A DNA stretch of 64,000 nucleotides from assembly GCF_030124175.1 (NCBI RefSeq), contig NZ_JASKMT010000003.1, positions 1-64,000 on the forward strand, given 5' to 3'. The DNA is from Streptomyces sp. 549. Its GTDB lineage: Bacteria > Actinomycetota > Actinomycetes > Streptomycetales > Streptomycetaceae. Below the pieces are notes generated by a model. The model worked only from the letters and a program-made list of their open reading frames with translations. It made no database searches and was not told the origin of the DNA. Positions 1-8,387 of the stretch are shown here, one piece after another (the first letter of the stretch is position 1; every line of letters starts with the position of its first letter). Position numbers and translations under genes: made by a program.

Positions 1-1027
1 AGACCGCACTCGCAGCCTGACCACCACACCAATGGTGTCCGTCAAAGCGGAACAAGCTCAGTCCGCGTGCTGGAGGAGGTAGGGCGACTGCGAGTCAGCC
101 AGTCGGTTCACGTCTGCATCGTCGCACGGTCCACAGCGCCGGGCCCACCTTGCGAGGCCGCAGCCTGGGAGCGAAAGCCGCACGCCGTACTCCCCTCCTT
201 ACAGCCCGCATGCGTAGAGGCAGTGTCAGGACCATGACCACCCGGCGCCCAGACAAGTGGAGAGCCTGCTCAGGGAAACAACCGATGGCGTGATCCCACT
301 CAGCCGCACCGCCAGGCTGGCTTCCCGCCGAACGATGTGGCCGCTCAGGAGTGGGCGACGCGCGGGCGTCTACCCCAGGACCCGCGGCCTCAGCCCGTCA
401 CTGCCCCTTGTGCAGAGGCATGCCTTCGCGGAAGCCTCCCTGGTGAACGACCCGGTTCAACCGGAGGGCAGTACGTGATGACCGTCCCGCGGGTCCGACT
501 CGACGCGGCTGCTTGGAGTTTCAGTGCATACGGCCTGGCGAAGTCGAGTCGATCACCGAGTGGTGCGAGCGGGCTCCTGAAGACACCCGTCGAGGCAAGA
601 GGCAACCGAAGCACCCGTCGCCGTCCCGCACGAGCGCTGGAGCGGGAACTCCACCTGCTGGCCATCTCTCGGACACGCAGTTGACGGGAAGGCAAACCTT
701 ATTGCGAAATGAACGGTCAGTTTGGTATTGCGGGTTCAACACCCTTCCCACATCACTCGACCGCAACACGCCCACGCCGCCACGACCCCGCAGGTGAAGA
801 CGCAAACCGGCTCGAGGAGGGGCTCTACCTGCGCATATCCCGAGAGCGTGGCGGAGCGGGCCAGAGTCGCAGGAATTCAGGCCGTTCCACTGGGGCATGT
901 GATCTGGATGACCATGGCCAATTACTAAAACGTGTGTTCAACTAGACTCGGCCAACGGACAAGGGGGGCTCCTGATCCAGCCGCGGGGAGGCGACGGGTC
1001 CAGGTGTCCGGCGGAGGGGTTGTCATC
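1..1027. other. Left-edge region without a convincing gene
   Basis: No open frame here has Streptomyces-like codon bias together with a ribosome site and a recognisable protein. Several short frames overlap one another and give arginine-rich translations typical of non-coding GC-rich DNA. The segment around 680-730 and 900-950 is AT-richer than its surroundings and could hold promoters for the gene that starts at 1028, but no clear -35/-10 pair was identified. It may also contain old gene remnants too decayed to name. Confidence 0.5.
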
Positions 1028-2230
1028 GTGGACGTACACCGTTTTCATCGCACACACGAGATCGTCTGGAGCGGGGTCGCCGACGATTTCGTCACCGAGT
1101 ACAGCCGACGGATGGTGATGTCGCTGCCGCGCCGCGACCAGCGCGAGAACGGCGAACTGTACATCTCCGGACTGCTGTCGCTCACCAGCCGCAAGTCGAT
1201 GCGCTCGATAGCGTCGATGACCGGAGACGGGGCGGCTGAGCAGCGGCTGCAGCACTTCATCAGCAAGTCGTCGTGGGACTGGGGCCCGGTGCGCAGAGCT
1301 CTGGCTGCAGACCTCGACAAGGCGCTCGACCCCCTGGCGTGGGTGGTGAAGCCCATGGTGGTCCTGAAGGCGGGCGAACACACCGTCGGAGTGACCGAAT
1401 CGTACGTTCCACATCTCGGACGCGTCGTCAACAACCAGCACTCGTACGGCGTCTGGCTGGCCAACGACAAGCAGAGCGCACCGGTCAACTGGCAGCTGAG
1501 ACTCTCCGGGAAGTGGCTGGCCGATGCCGAGCGCAGACAGCGCGCGGAGATTCCGGAGTGGGTCGGCACCGACGACGTTGGCGTCCCGCCTGCGGCGGCA
1601 GCCGCGCTTGAGCTCACTCAGGCGTGGGGGCTGAGGCCTCGTCCGGTGATCGCAGAGGCCCGTGCGGAAGAGGCGAGAGGCTTAGTGCGGCACCTGTCGG
1701 CTGCGAAGGTCCCCTTCGTGCTGCGGATTACCGGTGCCACACGGCTGAACCCGTGGAGCGCGGTGCGGGAAGGCCGAGCGATCCGGGCGATGACGGCGCA
1801 ACACCTAGCCGAAGGGGCGGACCGCAGCGGACGTCCGGTCCGGTGGCTGGACCGCATTGATCCCGTCGGCCGGTCCGCCCTGGTCACCAGCACCGATGTC
1901 GTGCTGCCGCCCGGCTCCGGTACCCCGCCGCTGCGGCTGGTCGGCGTGCAGCGTCCTGGAGAACGAAGGGCGCGGGAGCTGTGGCTGTCGAACATGACCG
2001 ATGTACCTCCCGCGCACGTGGTGCGCCTGGGCCGCCTCCGCGAACGCGTCGACCAGGACTTCGCCGAGATCAGTACCAAGGTGGGCGCGATGGACTTCGA
2101 GGGCCGCACCTTCAGGGGCTGGCACCGGCACATCACTCTCAGTGCCGTGGCGCAGGGCATCGTCACCCTCTCCGCGGTACCCGACCATTCAGTGGCGCTG
2201 CCGAGCGGCGACCGCCTGCAGATCGCCTGA
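1028..2230 (+). CDS. IS701-like transposase homologue, catalytic residues lost; probable domesticated protein
   Basis: This 400-residue protein has the overall layout of IS701-type DDE transposases: LLSLTSRKSM near the N-terminus, VGRVVNNQ-like motif (seen as LGRVVNNQHS), a middle helical part and the C-terminal signature FEGRTFRGWHRHITL. The GTG at 1028 is preferred because GGAGGGG lies about 9 bases upstream; open frame extends to 932 without a site. The first catalytic Asp of the family (V-V-D-E-T-G-F-L-K-K-G) is replaced, the local sequence being VVKPMVVLKAG. The second (ADE/ADAGYG-type) reads IAEARAE. Two of three triad residues thus appear lost while the frame stays intact, arguing for a non-transposing role such as DNA binding. 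A rare TTA leucine codon at 1682-1684 makes it a likely bldA-dependent gene. No terminal inverted repeats were seen. Alternative: a recently dead insertion sequence. Confidence 0.7.
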   Translation: MDVHRFHRTHEIVWSGVADDFVTEYSRRMVMSLPRRDQRENGELYISGLLSLTSRKSMRSIASMTGDGAAEQRLQHFISKSSWDWGPVRRALAADLDKALDPLAWVVKPMVVLKAGEHTVGVTESYVPHLGRVVNNQHSYGVWLANDKQSAPVNWQLRLSGKWLADAERRQRAEIPEWVGTDDVGVPPAAAAALELTQAWGLRPRPVIAEARAEEARGLVRHLSAAKVPFVLRITGATRLNPWSAVREGRAIRAMTAQHLAEGADRSGRPVRWLDRIDPVGRSALVTSTDVVLPPGSGTPPLRLVGVQRPGERRARELWLSNMTDVPPAHVVRLGRLRERVDQDFAEISTKVGAMDFEGRTFRGWHRHITLSAVAQGIVTLSAVPDHSVALPSGDRLQIA

Positions 2231-2267
2231 CTGACCTGCCTCAATCCCACAGGAACAGAGGCGCCAC

Positions 2268-3860
2268 ATGGAGAGGAGGCCAGCAGCCGTGGTCTCGGGC
2301 GGCACAAGGGAAACAGCCGGTGAACTGAACCCGGACGTGGTGATCGTCGGCGGTGGGCCGGTCGGCATGCTTCTGGCCGGCGAACTGAGCCTGCACGGGG
2401 TCCGTACGACCGTGTTCGAGAAGGCTCTGCGGCCCTCGAGTGAGTCGAAAGCGGGAACCCTGCACGCCAGAACCGCACAGTCGCTGCATCGGCGCGGGCT
2501 GCTGGAGGCCGTGCAACCGGGTCAGTACACAGCCGGACGGGCCCCTCGGCAGCACGTGCCGTTCCACTTCGGTGGTCTGCCACACCTCGACCTGGCCCCG
2601 GCCGTCGAGGAGTTCCCCGCAGTGGTCGCCAGTCCGCAGGTCTACGCGGAGGCAGTCTTCGCCCAACGCGCCATCCGACTGGGCGCGCGGGTGGTGCGAG
2701 GCGCTGAGGTGACCGATGTCCGCGAGACCGACCGTCAGGTTGAGGTGACCACCCGCCAGAAAGGTGGCATGACGAAGCGGGTGCGAACAAGCTGGGTCGT
2801 GGGGTGTGATGGTGCCCGCAGCGTAGTACGGCAGAACGTCGGCATCGCGTTCGGCGGCACGCTGCCGACCATCTCCTGTCTGATGGGGGACGTCCGGTTG
2901 TCCGACCCCTCCAGCGCACCGAGCGGCTGGAACCGGACCCCGCGGGGCTGGACGATCTTCTGGACCAATCCCGCAGGCCACAGCCGCATCGGCACGTACG
3001 ACTTCCGGGGCCCGCACCCCGACCACAGGTCCCCTGTCACCTTCCATGAGTTCAAGTTGGAGGTCGAGCGAATCACTGGCTGTTCAGTCGAGATGGACAC
3101 GCCCCGCCATCTCTCCCGGTTCAGCGACGCCGCGCTGCTGGCAGAACGCTACCGATGCGGACGCGTCCTGCTGGCCGGGGACAGCGCGCACGTGCACTTC
3201 CCCGCCGGGGGCCAGGGTCTCAACACAGGCCTTCAGGACGCGGTCAACCTGGGGTGGAAGCTGGCCGCCTGTGTGCGGGGGGAAGCGCCGACCGGACTGC
3301 TCGACACCTACCACACGGAACGGCGCCCCGTCGCCGCACGGGTGTTGGACAACGTCCGAGCTCAAGTGGCGTTGATGCACCCGGGCGCGCCCACCGACGC
3401 CCTGCGCAGACTGTTCGCCGACCTCATGAGCGTGGACGAGGTCAACTCATACCTGGCAGGCATGGTCAGCGGCTCGGACATCGCCTATGACGTGGGGCGG
3501 CCCGCTGACATGCTGGCGGGACGCTTCATCCCCGAGACACGGCTGAGGACGGCCAGCGGCACGACCGGCCTGGCGGCGCTGCTGCACGCCGGGCGGCCGG
3601 TGCTGCTCGACCTGGCGAACCGGGCGGATGTCCGGCAGGCGGCAGCGGGCTGGGCTGGGCGAGTGGACGTCGTCACAGCCCACGCGCTGGAGGATCTGCC
3701 TGCGGACGCGCTCCTGCTGCGCCCCGACGGTTACGGAGCCTGGAGCGCGCCAGCCGGAGGGTCCAGCGCCGCCGGACTGCACGCGGCGCTGCGGCGCTGG
3801 TTCGGTGAACCGGTCGACGGCACGGAGACGGCGGACCCGCCGGAAGGATTGCGACTGTGA
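2268..3860 (+). CDS. FAD-dependent aromatic hydroxylase (PgaE/RdmE/TfdB-type)
   Basis: The 530-residue product is a class A flavoprotein monooxygenase. Near residues 25-45 lies the dinucleotide-binding fold with VIVGGGPVGMLLAGEL. The DG motif follows as VGCDGARSVVR, and the FAD-ribityl GD motif as RVLLAGDSAHVHFPAGGQG followed by NTGLQDAVNLGWKLA. The length and the C-terminal thioredoxin-like extension fit the polyketide hydroxylase group (PgaE, RdmE, MtmOIV) rather than the 400-residue salicylate hydroxylases. It would use NADPH and oxygen to hydroxylate a phenolic or quinone intermediate in the cytoplasm. A GAGG site precedes ATG 2268. It overlaps the decayed SDR at 3857 through GTGA, so the two formed a transcriptional unit. 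The substrate is unknown because no polyketide synthase is inside the window. Confidence 0.88.
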   Translation: MERRPAAVVSGGTRETAGELNPDVVIVGGGPVGMLLAGELSLHGVRTTVFEKALRPSSESKAGTLHARTAQSLHRRGLLEAVQPGQYTAGRAPRQHVPFHFGGLPHLDLAPAVEEFPAVVASPQVYAEAVFAQRAIRLGARVVRGAEVTDVRETDRQVEVTTRQKGGMTKRVRTSWVVGCDGARSVVRQNVGIAFGGTLPTISCLMGDVRLSDPSSAPSGWNRTPRGWTIFWTNPAGHSRIGTYDFRGPHPDHRSPVTFHEFKLEVERITGCSVEMDTPRHLSRFSDAALLAERYRCGRVLLAGDSAHVHFPAGGQGLNTGLQDAVNLGWKLAACVRGEAPTGLLDTYHTERRPVAARVLDNVRAQVALMHPGAPTDALRRLFADLMSVDEVNSYLAGMVSGSDIAYDVGRPADMLAGRFIPETRLRTASGTTGLAALLHAGRPVLLDLANRADVRQAAAGWAGRVDVVTAHALEDLPADALLLRPDGYGAWSAPAGGSSAAGLHAALRRWFGEPVDGTETADPPEGLRL

Positions 3861-4405
3861 CGGACGCTCCTCGACTGCTCAGCGGGGATGCGGCTCTCAT
3901 CACCCGAGGCCAGCAGCGGCATAGGCGCCGCCGCCCACGTCTTCGCCCGGGAGGGGGCCGCCGTCATCCGCCGCCCGCCGGGAGGAGCGGCTCGCCGAAC
4001 TCGTGCGGGACCTGCGCAACGACGGTCACAACGCCTCGTACGTCGTGACGGACGCGTCGCACCCCGAGGACACCGCACGCGCCGCACGGCACCTCGTCGA
4101 GGTACACGGCCGACTGGAGGCCGCGTTCAACAACGCCGGTGTGGGCGGTGACCGGCACTGCTCCACCTCATGGACGACACCGTGTACGACACCGTGATGG
4201 ACACCAACGTGCGCGGGCTCTGGAACTACCTGCGGCACGAGATCGCCGCAACGTTGGAAAGCGGAGGAGGGGCCGTGGTCAACACGGCCAGTGTGGGCGG
4301 GCTGGTGGCGATCCCCCAGCCGCCCCATACGTGGCTGCTGGGCACGCGGTCGTGGGGCTGACGAGGGCGGCGGCGGACGAGTACGCGGGGCGCGGCATCC
4401 ACCAT
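3857..4405 (+). pseudogene. Short-chain dehydrogenase/reductase pseudogene, multiply frameshifted and 3'-truncated
   Basis: Translation gives pieces of one SDR in changing frames: LLSGDAALIT, then ASSGIGAAAHVFAREGAAVI, then DLRNDGHNASYVVTDASHPE with NNAGVGG, then MDTNVRGLWNYLRHEIAATL with GGGAVVNTASVGGLVAIP, then HAVVGLTRAAADEYAGRGI. Frame changes fall near 3902, 3970-4000, 4160 and 4330. The glycine-rich cofactor loop and NNAG motif are still readable, but the active-site YxxxK stretch lies in the garbled part near 4330 and the expected C-terminal third is missing after about 4400. It starts at a GTG that overlaps the stop of the upstream hydroxylase. Its broken 3' end abuts the broken 3' end of the opposite AfsA-like gene, which points to a deletion. 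Clustered indel errors in the sequence are the alternative for the frameshifts. Confidence 0.82.
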
Positions 4406-5048
4406 GACGGCGCCGCTGCGGTACGTCGACCGAGCAGTCGCCTCGATCAGGCACGGCGCGTCCAGTTCCACGTAGCTCTCGAAGGCGTCGGCGGCGAACA
4501 CCGGCCGGAAACCCGGACCGACCAGCGCACGGGCGCCCTGCTGGACGGCCTCGACCAGGACCAGCCCGGGGATGTGGTCGATCTGGTGGTCGAGCAGCAG
4601 CCCGGTTGCGCGTCTCGATGCGCAGCCGCCGGCGACCCGGCGCGGCGGGGGCGAACAGCCCGCCGGCGTGCCGGAACTCCGCGGTGATGTGCAGCCCGGC
4701 CGGGGCGCTGCCACGGCGGCCGCGCCCGGCACAGTGGGCGAGGACGTCCAGCGCGACGGGCCCGTGTGCGGGCAGCGGCTGCTCCGGGCCGACGGTGAGG
4801 CTCAGGTTGTGTGACAAGGTCTCGTTGGTGCGGGGCACCGCGTAGGCAGAGTGCGCGATGAGCAGGCCGGCCTGGCCGTAGGTCGCGGCCACGAGCATCG
4901 GACCAGCATCTGTCTGGAGCCCGGAGACCGGCACTCGGCCGCCACGCGCCTCGGGCCAGGAGGCGGTGAACCGGCACTCGGCCGGTCCGGCCCTGGCCCA
5001 GCGCGTCAGGTGCACTGAGGAGCGGTGCGTGAGGTGCAGGTGGTCCAT
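4405..5048 (-). pseudogene. AfsA/ScbA-like gamma-butyrolactone synthase, frameshifted and 3'-truncated
   Basis: The first part, from ATG 5048, reads MDHLHLTHRSSVHLTRW and continues through FTASWPEARG and QAGLLIAHSAYAVP, the N-terminal hotdog half of AfsA-family proteins. Near 4610 the homology moves to another frame, with LLLDHQIDHIPGLVLVEAVQ and FESYVELDAPCLIEA, the start of the second hotdog domain. Only about 210 residues of an expected 300 or so are recognisable before the sequence runs into the convergent SDR remnant at about 4400-4440. AfsA proteins condense a beta-ketoacyl chain with dihydroxyacetone phosphate to begin butyrolactone signal synthesis. It is divergent from the receptor-like gene at 5261, the classical scbA/scbR arrangement. 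With both damage types the gene is unlikely to make a working enzyme. Confidence 0.82.
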
Positions 5049-5212
5049 GAGTATGTCGCCAGACCCCTCTGGTCCGGTACCGTCCAGCGGATCGGTTCCG
5101 GTGGCCTCCCGTCTCCACTGGCTCGCCGCGCGCGGGACAGCAGCTCAGGCACCTCGTGTCCCCATACGCTAATCTGACGGCCCTCACCGGGCCGCGCCCT
5201 GGGCTGGATTGC

Positions 5213-5231
5213 ATAATCAACGTTCCATTAT
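5213..5231. promoter_or_regulatory. 19-bp near-palindrome upstream of the ScbR-like gene
   Basis: The sequence ATAATCAACGTTCCATTAT consists of ATAAT and ATTAT arms around a central palindromic AACGTT. It sits in an AT-rich pocket 30 bases upstream of the receptor start and inside the divergent AfsA-like/receptor intergenic region. That is where butyrolactone receptors normally bind to repress themselves and the synthase gene. It does not match the ArpA consensus closely, so the assignment as an autoregulatory operator is inference. Confidence 0.4.
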
Positions 5232-5260
5232 CCCATCCCCAGCCGAAGTCGAGGAGTGCA

Positions 5261-5944
5261 GTGGCATCGAAGGCACGTGGCATGCGCACCCGCAGGCAGT
5301 TGCTGGACGCTGCCGCTTCGACGTTCCTGGAGTACGGGTACGAGGGCGCGAGCATCGGCGAGATCACCAGCCGGGCGGGGCTCACCAGGGGCGCCGTCTA
5401 CTTCCACTTCACCTCGAAGGAGGAGCTGGCCCAGGGCGTACTGGACGAGGCTGTGACCACCGAGGGGGTAGGGCCGCAGCTGCTCAAACTCCAGGAGCTG
5501 GTCGACGCCGCGATGGCGCTGGCTTACCGGCTGCCGAGGGAGCCGGTGCTGGCCGCGGCGCTGCGTCTCGCGGTGGACAACGGGGTTCGCCGCGGCGTGC
5601 GCACAGCATGGCCGGAGTGGATCGCGCTACTCACCGGAATGCTCGAGGAAGCCAAGCGCAGTGGGGAGACGCTGCCGCACGTGGATGCGGGTCGGACGGC
5701 GCGGCTGGTGATGAGCAGCTGGACGGGGGCCGCCCTCGTCCTGGACAGGGTGCCCGACGGCCACGATCTGGAGCACCACATCGGCACGCTGCTCGACCAT
5801 CTGCTGCCGTCGATCGCGGTTCCGGCGGTGCTTGCCCGGCTGGACACCGCGGCCGGGCGCGGTGCGCGGCTGGTAGCCGCGGCGGTGCAGGACGCCCCCC
5901 GGCTGTGTTCTCCCGTGGGAACCGGCGTACGGGCCCCGTTGTGA
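5261..5944 (+). CDS. TetR-family gamma-butyrolactone receptor-like regulator (ScbR/ArpA type)
   Basis: The 227-residue protein opens with a classic TetR helix-turn-helix: RRQLLDAAASTFLEYGYEG, SIGEITSRAGLTRGAVYFHF and TSKEELAQGVLDEA. These phrases are characteristic of the ArpA/ScbR/BarA receptor branch. The ligand domain has the branch-typical central tryptophans (TAWPEWIALL) and SSWTGAALVL. GTG 5261 is preferred because GAGGAG lies just upstream and translation from it starts at the family-typical position; the open frame extends to 5156. The gene is divergent from the damaged AfsA-like synthase gene, so it may now sense a signal made elsewhere or act as a pseudo-receptor. It is expected to repress cluster genes and probably itself through the palindrome at 5213-5231. 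Confidence 0.82.
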   Translation: MASKARGMRTRRQLLDAAASTFLEYGYEGASIGEITSRAGLTRGAVYFHFTSKEELAQGVLDEAVTTEGVGPQLLKLQELVDAAMALAYRLPREPVLAAALRLAVDNGVRRGVRTAWPEWIALLTGMLEEAKRSGETLPHVDAGRTARLVMSSWTGAALVLDRVPDGHDLEHHIGTLLDHLLPSIAVPAVLARLDTAAGRGARLVAAAVQDAPRLCSPVGTGVRAPL

Positions 5945-5948
5945 GCGG

Positions 5949-6530
5949 TCAGTCCAGCGCGGCCAGTGCGAGGCGGGCAGCATCCCGCAGTCGCCGGGCT
6001 TCCGGCGCGGCCCGCGCAATCACCCGCACCCCCTGCATCACCACGAGCAGGAAGTGAGTGATCTCGTGGGGGTCCTTGTCGGCGGCCAGCTCGCCCTGAG
6101 CCTGGGCCCGGAGCAGGGAGGAGGCCAGCGCCGTCTCCACGACACTCCAGCTCACCTCCACCTGGCGGGTGACCTCCTGGTCGCGTGGGGACAGTTCCAC
6201 CGCCGCGTTCACCACCATGCAGCCCCGGCGGTGCGGGTCGGTCAGAGCCTCGGTGACCCAGCTCTCCACGAAGGCACGTACGGCCGGCAGAGCCGGTCCC
6301 GGCTGTGCGAGCGCGGTGACGAAGCCTGCCTCACTGCCCCGCAGATACCGTCGCATAGCGGCCAGGTACAGGTCGTGCTTGCTGCCGAAGGTGCCGTACA
6401 GGCTGGCCCGGCCGATGCCCAGGTGCTCGACGAGGTCGGCCATCGAGGTTGCTTCATAGCCCCGTTCCCAGAACAGTTCCATCGCGCGCCCGAGCACCGT
6501 ATCGGGATCGAATTCCTTGGTTCTGGCCAT
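5949..6530 (-). CDS. TetR/AcrR-family transcriptional repressor
   Basis: This 193-residue protein starts MARTKEFDPDTVLGRAMELF. It continues WERGYEATSMADLVEHLGIG with RASLYGTFGSKHDLYLAAMR, a textbook TetR DNA-binding domain of the type that usually controls an adjacent enzyme or efflux gene. The C-terminal ligand domain is generic. It ends 5 bases from the convergent ScbR-like gene, leaving almost no room for a terminator. It lies downstream of, and on the same strand as, the two secreted flavin oxidases, so it may be their local regulator or control the MFS exporter at 10908. The effector is unknown. Confidence 0.85.
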   Translation of the reverse strand: MARTKEFDPDTVLGRAMELFWERGYEATSMADLVEHLGIGRASLYGTFGSKHDLYLAAMRRYLRGSEAGFVTALAQPGPALPAVRAFVESWVTEALTDPHRRGCMVVNAAVELSPRDQEVTRQVEVSWSVVETALASSLLRAQAQGELAADKDPHEITHFLLVVMQGVRVIARAAPEARRLRDAARLALAALD

Positions 6531-6654
6531 GTCCCCGAGGCTAACAAAAACAGACCGGGCAATCCAGAAAGCCAGCGCCGGGACAGCCGGGCGGGCCTTC
6601 CAGCTGTCGGGCGCCGGTGGGCGGTGTCCGGGGCCGGTGGCGGAGCGCGATTGC

Positions 6655-8382
6655 TCAGCGCCCCGGCAGCCGGATGGACTGGCCGTGCCGGAAGAAGTCG
6701 GTCGGGTCCCACTCGGCCTTCACGCGCTGCAGGCGCGGGTAGTTCTCGCCGTAGTAGAGCGTGGTCCAGGGCACGCCCGACCGGTTGCGGCGCGGGTCGC
6801 TCAAGTCGATATCGGGGTAGTTGACATAGCAACCGTCGGTGTTCCTGTCAGGCAGCGGCACACCTCCGGTTCTGGCGTAGACGTCCTCGTAGATGTCGCG
6901 CAGCCAGGCGATGTTGATGGCGTCCTCGTCGGCTGAGTGCCAGTACGTCTGGTACAGCAGCTTGAACGCCGAGTCTCGGTGGACGGAGGCAGTGGCAGTC
7001 CGCGACACGGAGTTGACGGCTCCCCCGTAGGAACTGAGCAGCACCATGGCGTTCGGGTTGGAGAAATCGGTGCGGGTCAGGTGCCGGTACATCGTGGCGA
7101 TCTGCTGCCGGGGAATGTTGCTACGCAGGTAGGCCGACTTGTAGTCGCCGCGCAGAGTGGGGTCGACCAAGACCGGGTTGGTGACTCCCAGGTAGCGCGT
7201 GGCCTGGAGCCAGGGCAGCCGCTGCGGGGTGGCGAGGTCCGGCATCGGCCCGTGTTCGCCCATCGCGTTGGTCACCGCGCCGTGAGGCACACCCACGCCC
7301 TCCGAAACGGCCCGCAGGAACGTGTCCAGCAGTCCACGGGCGTCTGGGACCGTGGCGTCCGCTTGGGTCAGCAGACCGATCTGACCGTTGCAGCGGTGGT
7401 TCAGGCTCAGGTTGGCGACCAAACCGTCGTACGGGCTGCCCGGCGCGGCGTGCGCCTCGTGCCAGGCGCCGTAGTTGCGCACCAGGCGGGTGAAGGCCTG
7501 CTCCGTCATCTCCCCCCAGGGCCAGGCAACCGCGCTGAGCAGCACTTGGGCCGGAGGCCTGGGAAGCAGCTCGCCGGGCGTGGTGCCCGTCGCGCCCGGC
7601 GTGCGGAACCAGTACCGCGTCACCACACCGAAGTTGCCCCCGCCTCCGCCGGTGTGGGCCCACCACAGATCGCGGTTGGGGTCGTCCTGCTCTCGGGTGG
7701 CGACCACCACGCGGGCCTGGTGCCGGGCGTCCACGACGACCACCTCGACGGCGTACAGGTGGTCCACGATCAGACCGTCTCTGCGGCAGAGCATGCCCCA
7801 GCCGCCGCCACTGACATGCCCACCCACACCCACCGAGTAACACACGCCGCCCGGCACGACGACTCCGTACGCTTTGTAAAGACGCTCGTAGACATCGGTA
7901 AGCGTGGCGCCTGCCTGAACCTCGAAGGCGCCGCGCTGCTCGTCGAACCGCACCTCAGTCATCTCGGAGAGGTCGATGACCGTCTCAACGGCGTCGTTGA
8001 AGACGAAGTCCTCATAGCAATGGCCACCACCGCGCACGGTGAGCCGCTTGCCCGCGTCGACCGCCTGCTGGACCGCGCTGTGTACCTGCTCGGTGGAGGC
8101 GGTCAGACGAACGCTCTCCGGCCGGGCCGTCCAGCGCTGGTTCATGCCGCGCACCAAGTCGGGATAGCGGGCGTCGCCGGGCCGGACGGAAGCAGCCGGG
8201 AACGGCGCCGCCTCCGCTGTCCCGGCCGCACCCGCCGCCGTCAGCGCGGCAGCGGGGCGGCCGACGGCGACCGGCACCCCGGCGCCGGCCAGGACGGCCG
8301 CGCCCGCCATCAGCCGTCGCCTCGACCAGCCGGCCTCCGCGGAGTCTCCAGCACGGTCGTCGGGGAAGGAGGTACTGGACAT
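6655..8382 (-). CDS. Secreted BBE-like FAD-linked oxidase (second of tandem pair)
   Basis: The product is a 575-residue berberine-bridge-type oxidase. A twin-arginine signal, SRRRLMAGAAVLAGAG, is followed by an Ala-rich linker, so export in folded form with flavin attached is expected. The PCMH FAD domain carries GGGHCYEDF, whose His would bind the 8-alpha position of FAD. VPGGVCYSVGVGGHVSGGGWG supplies the Cys for the 6-S-cysteinyl bond, giving bicovalent FAD. The C-terminal YxN-type segment ends with ENYPRLQRVKAEWDPTDFF and RHGQSIRLP. It starts at ATG 8382, five bases after the stop of the upstream paralogue; GTG 8391 overlapping that stop is possible. Relatives such as AknOx and GilR oxidise late glycosylated or phenolic intermediates outside or near the membrane. 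The exact substrate cannot be read from sequence. Confidence 0.9.
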   Translation of the reverse strand: MSSTSFPDDRAGDSAEAGWSRRRLMAGAAVLAGAGVPVAVGRPAAALTAAGAAGTAEAAPFPAASVRPGDARYPDLVRGMNQRWTARPESVRLTASTEQVHSAVQQAVDAGKRLTVRGGGHCYEDFVFNDAVETVIDLSEMTEVRFDEQRGAFEVQAGATLTDVYERLYKAYGVVVPGGVCYSVGVGGHVSGGGWGMLCRRDGLIVDHLYAVEVVVVDARHQARVVVATREQDDPNRDLWWAHTGGGGGNFGVVTRYWFRTPGATGTTPGELLPRPPAQVLLSAVAWPWGEMTEQAFTRLVRNYGAWHEAHAAPGSPYDGLVANLSLNHRCNGQIGLLTQADATVPDARGLLDTFLRAVSEGVGVPHGAVTNAMGEHGPMPDLATPQRLPWLQATRYLGVTNPVLVDPTLRGDYKSAYLRSNIPRQQIATMYRHLTRTDFSNPNAMVLLSSYGGAVNSVSRTATASVHRDSAFKLLYQTYWHSADEDAINIAWLRDIYEDVYARTGGVPLPDRNTDGCYVNYPDIDLSDPRRNRSGVPWTTLYYGENYPRLQRVKAEWDPTDFFRHGQSIRLPGR

Positions 8383-8387
8383 CACGG

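Noticed and set aside
1028..2230. Active IS701-type insertion sequence
   Set aside because: Catalytic Asp positions look replaced and no terminal inverted repeats or target duplications were seen at either side.
4447..5385. Alternative minus-strand frame extending across the AfsA-like start
   Set aside because: It carries the garbled translation in the wrong frame; AfsA-family sequence is found from ATG 5048 and then in another frame after about 4610.
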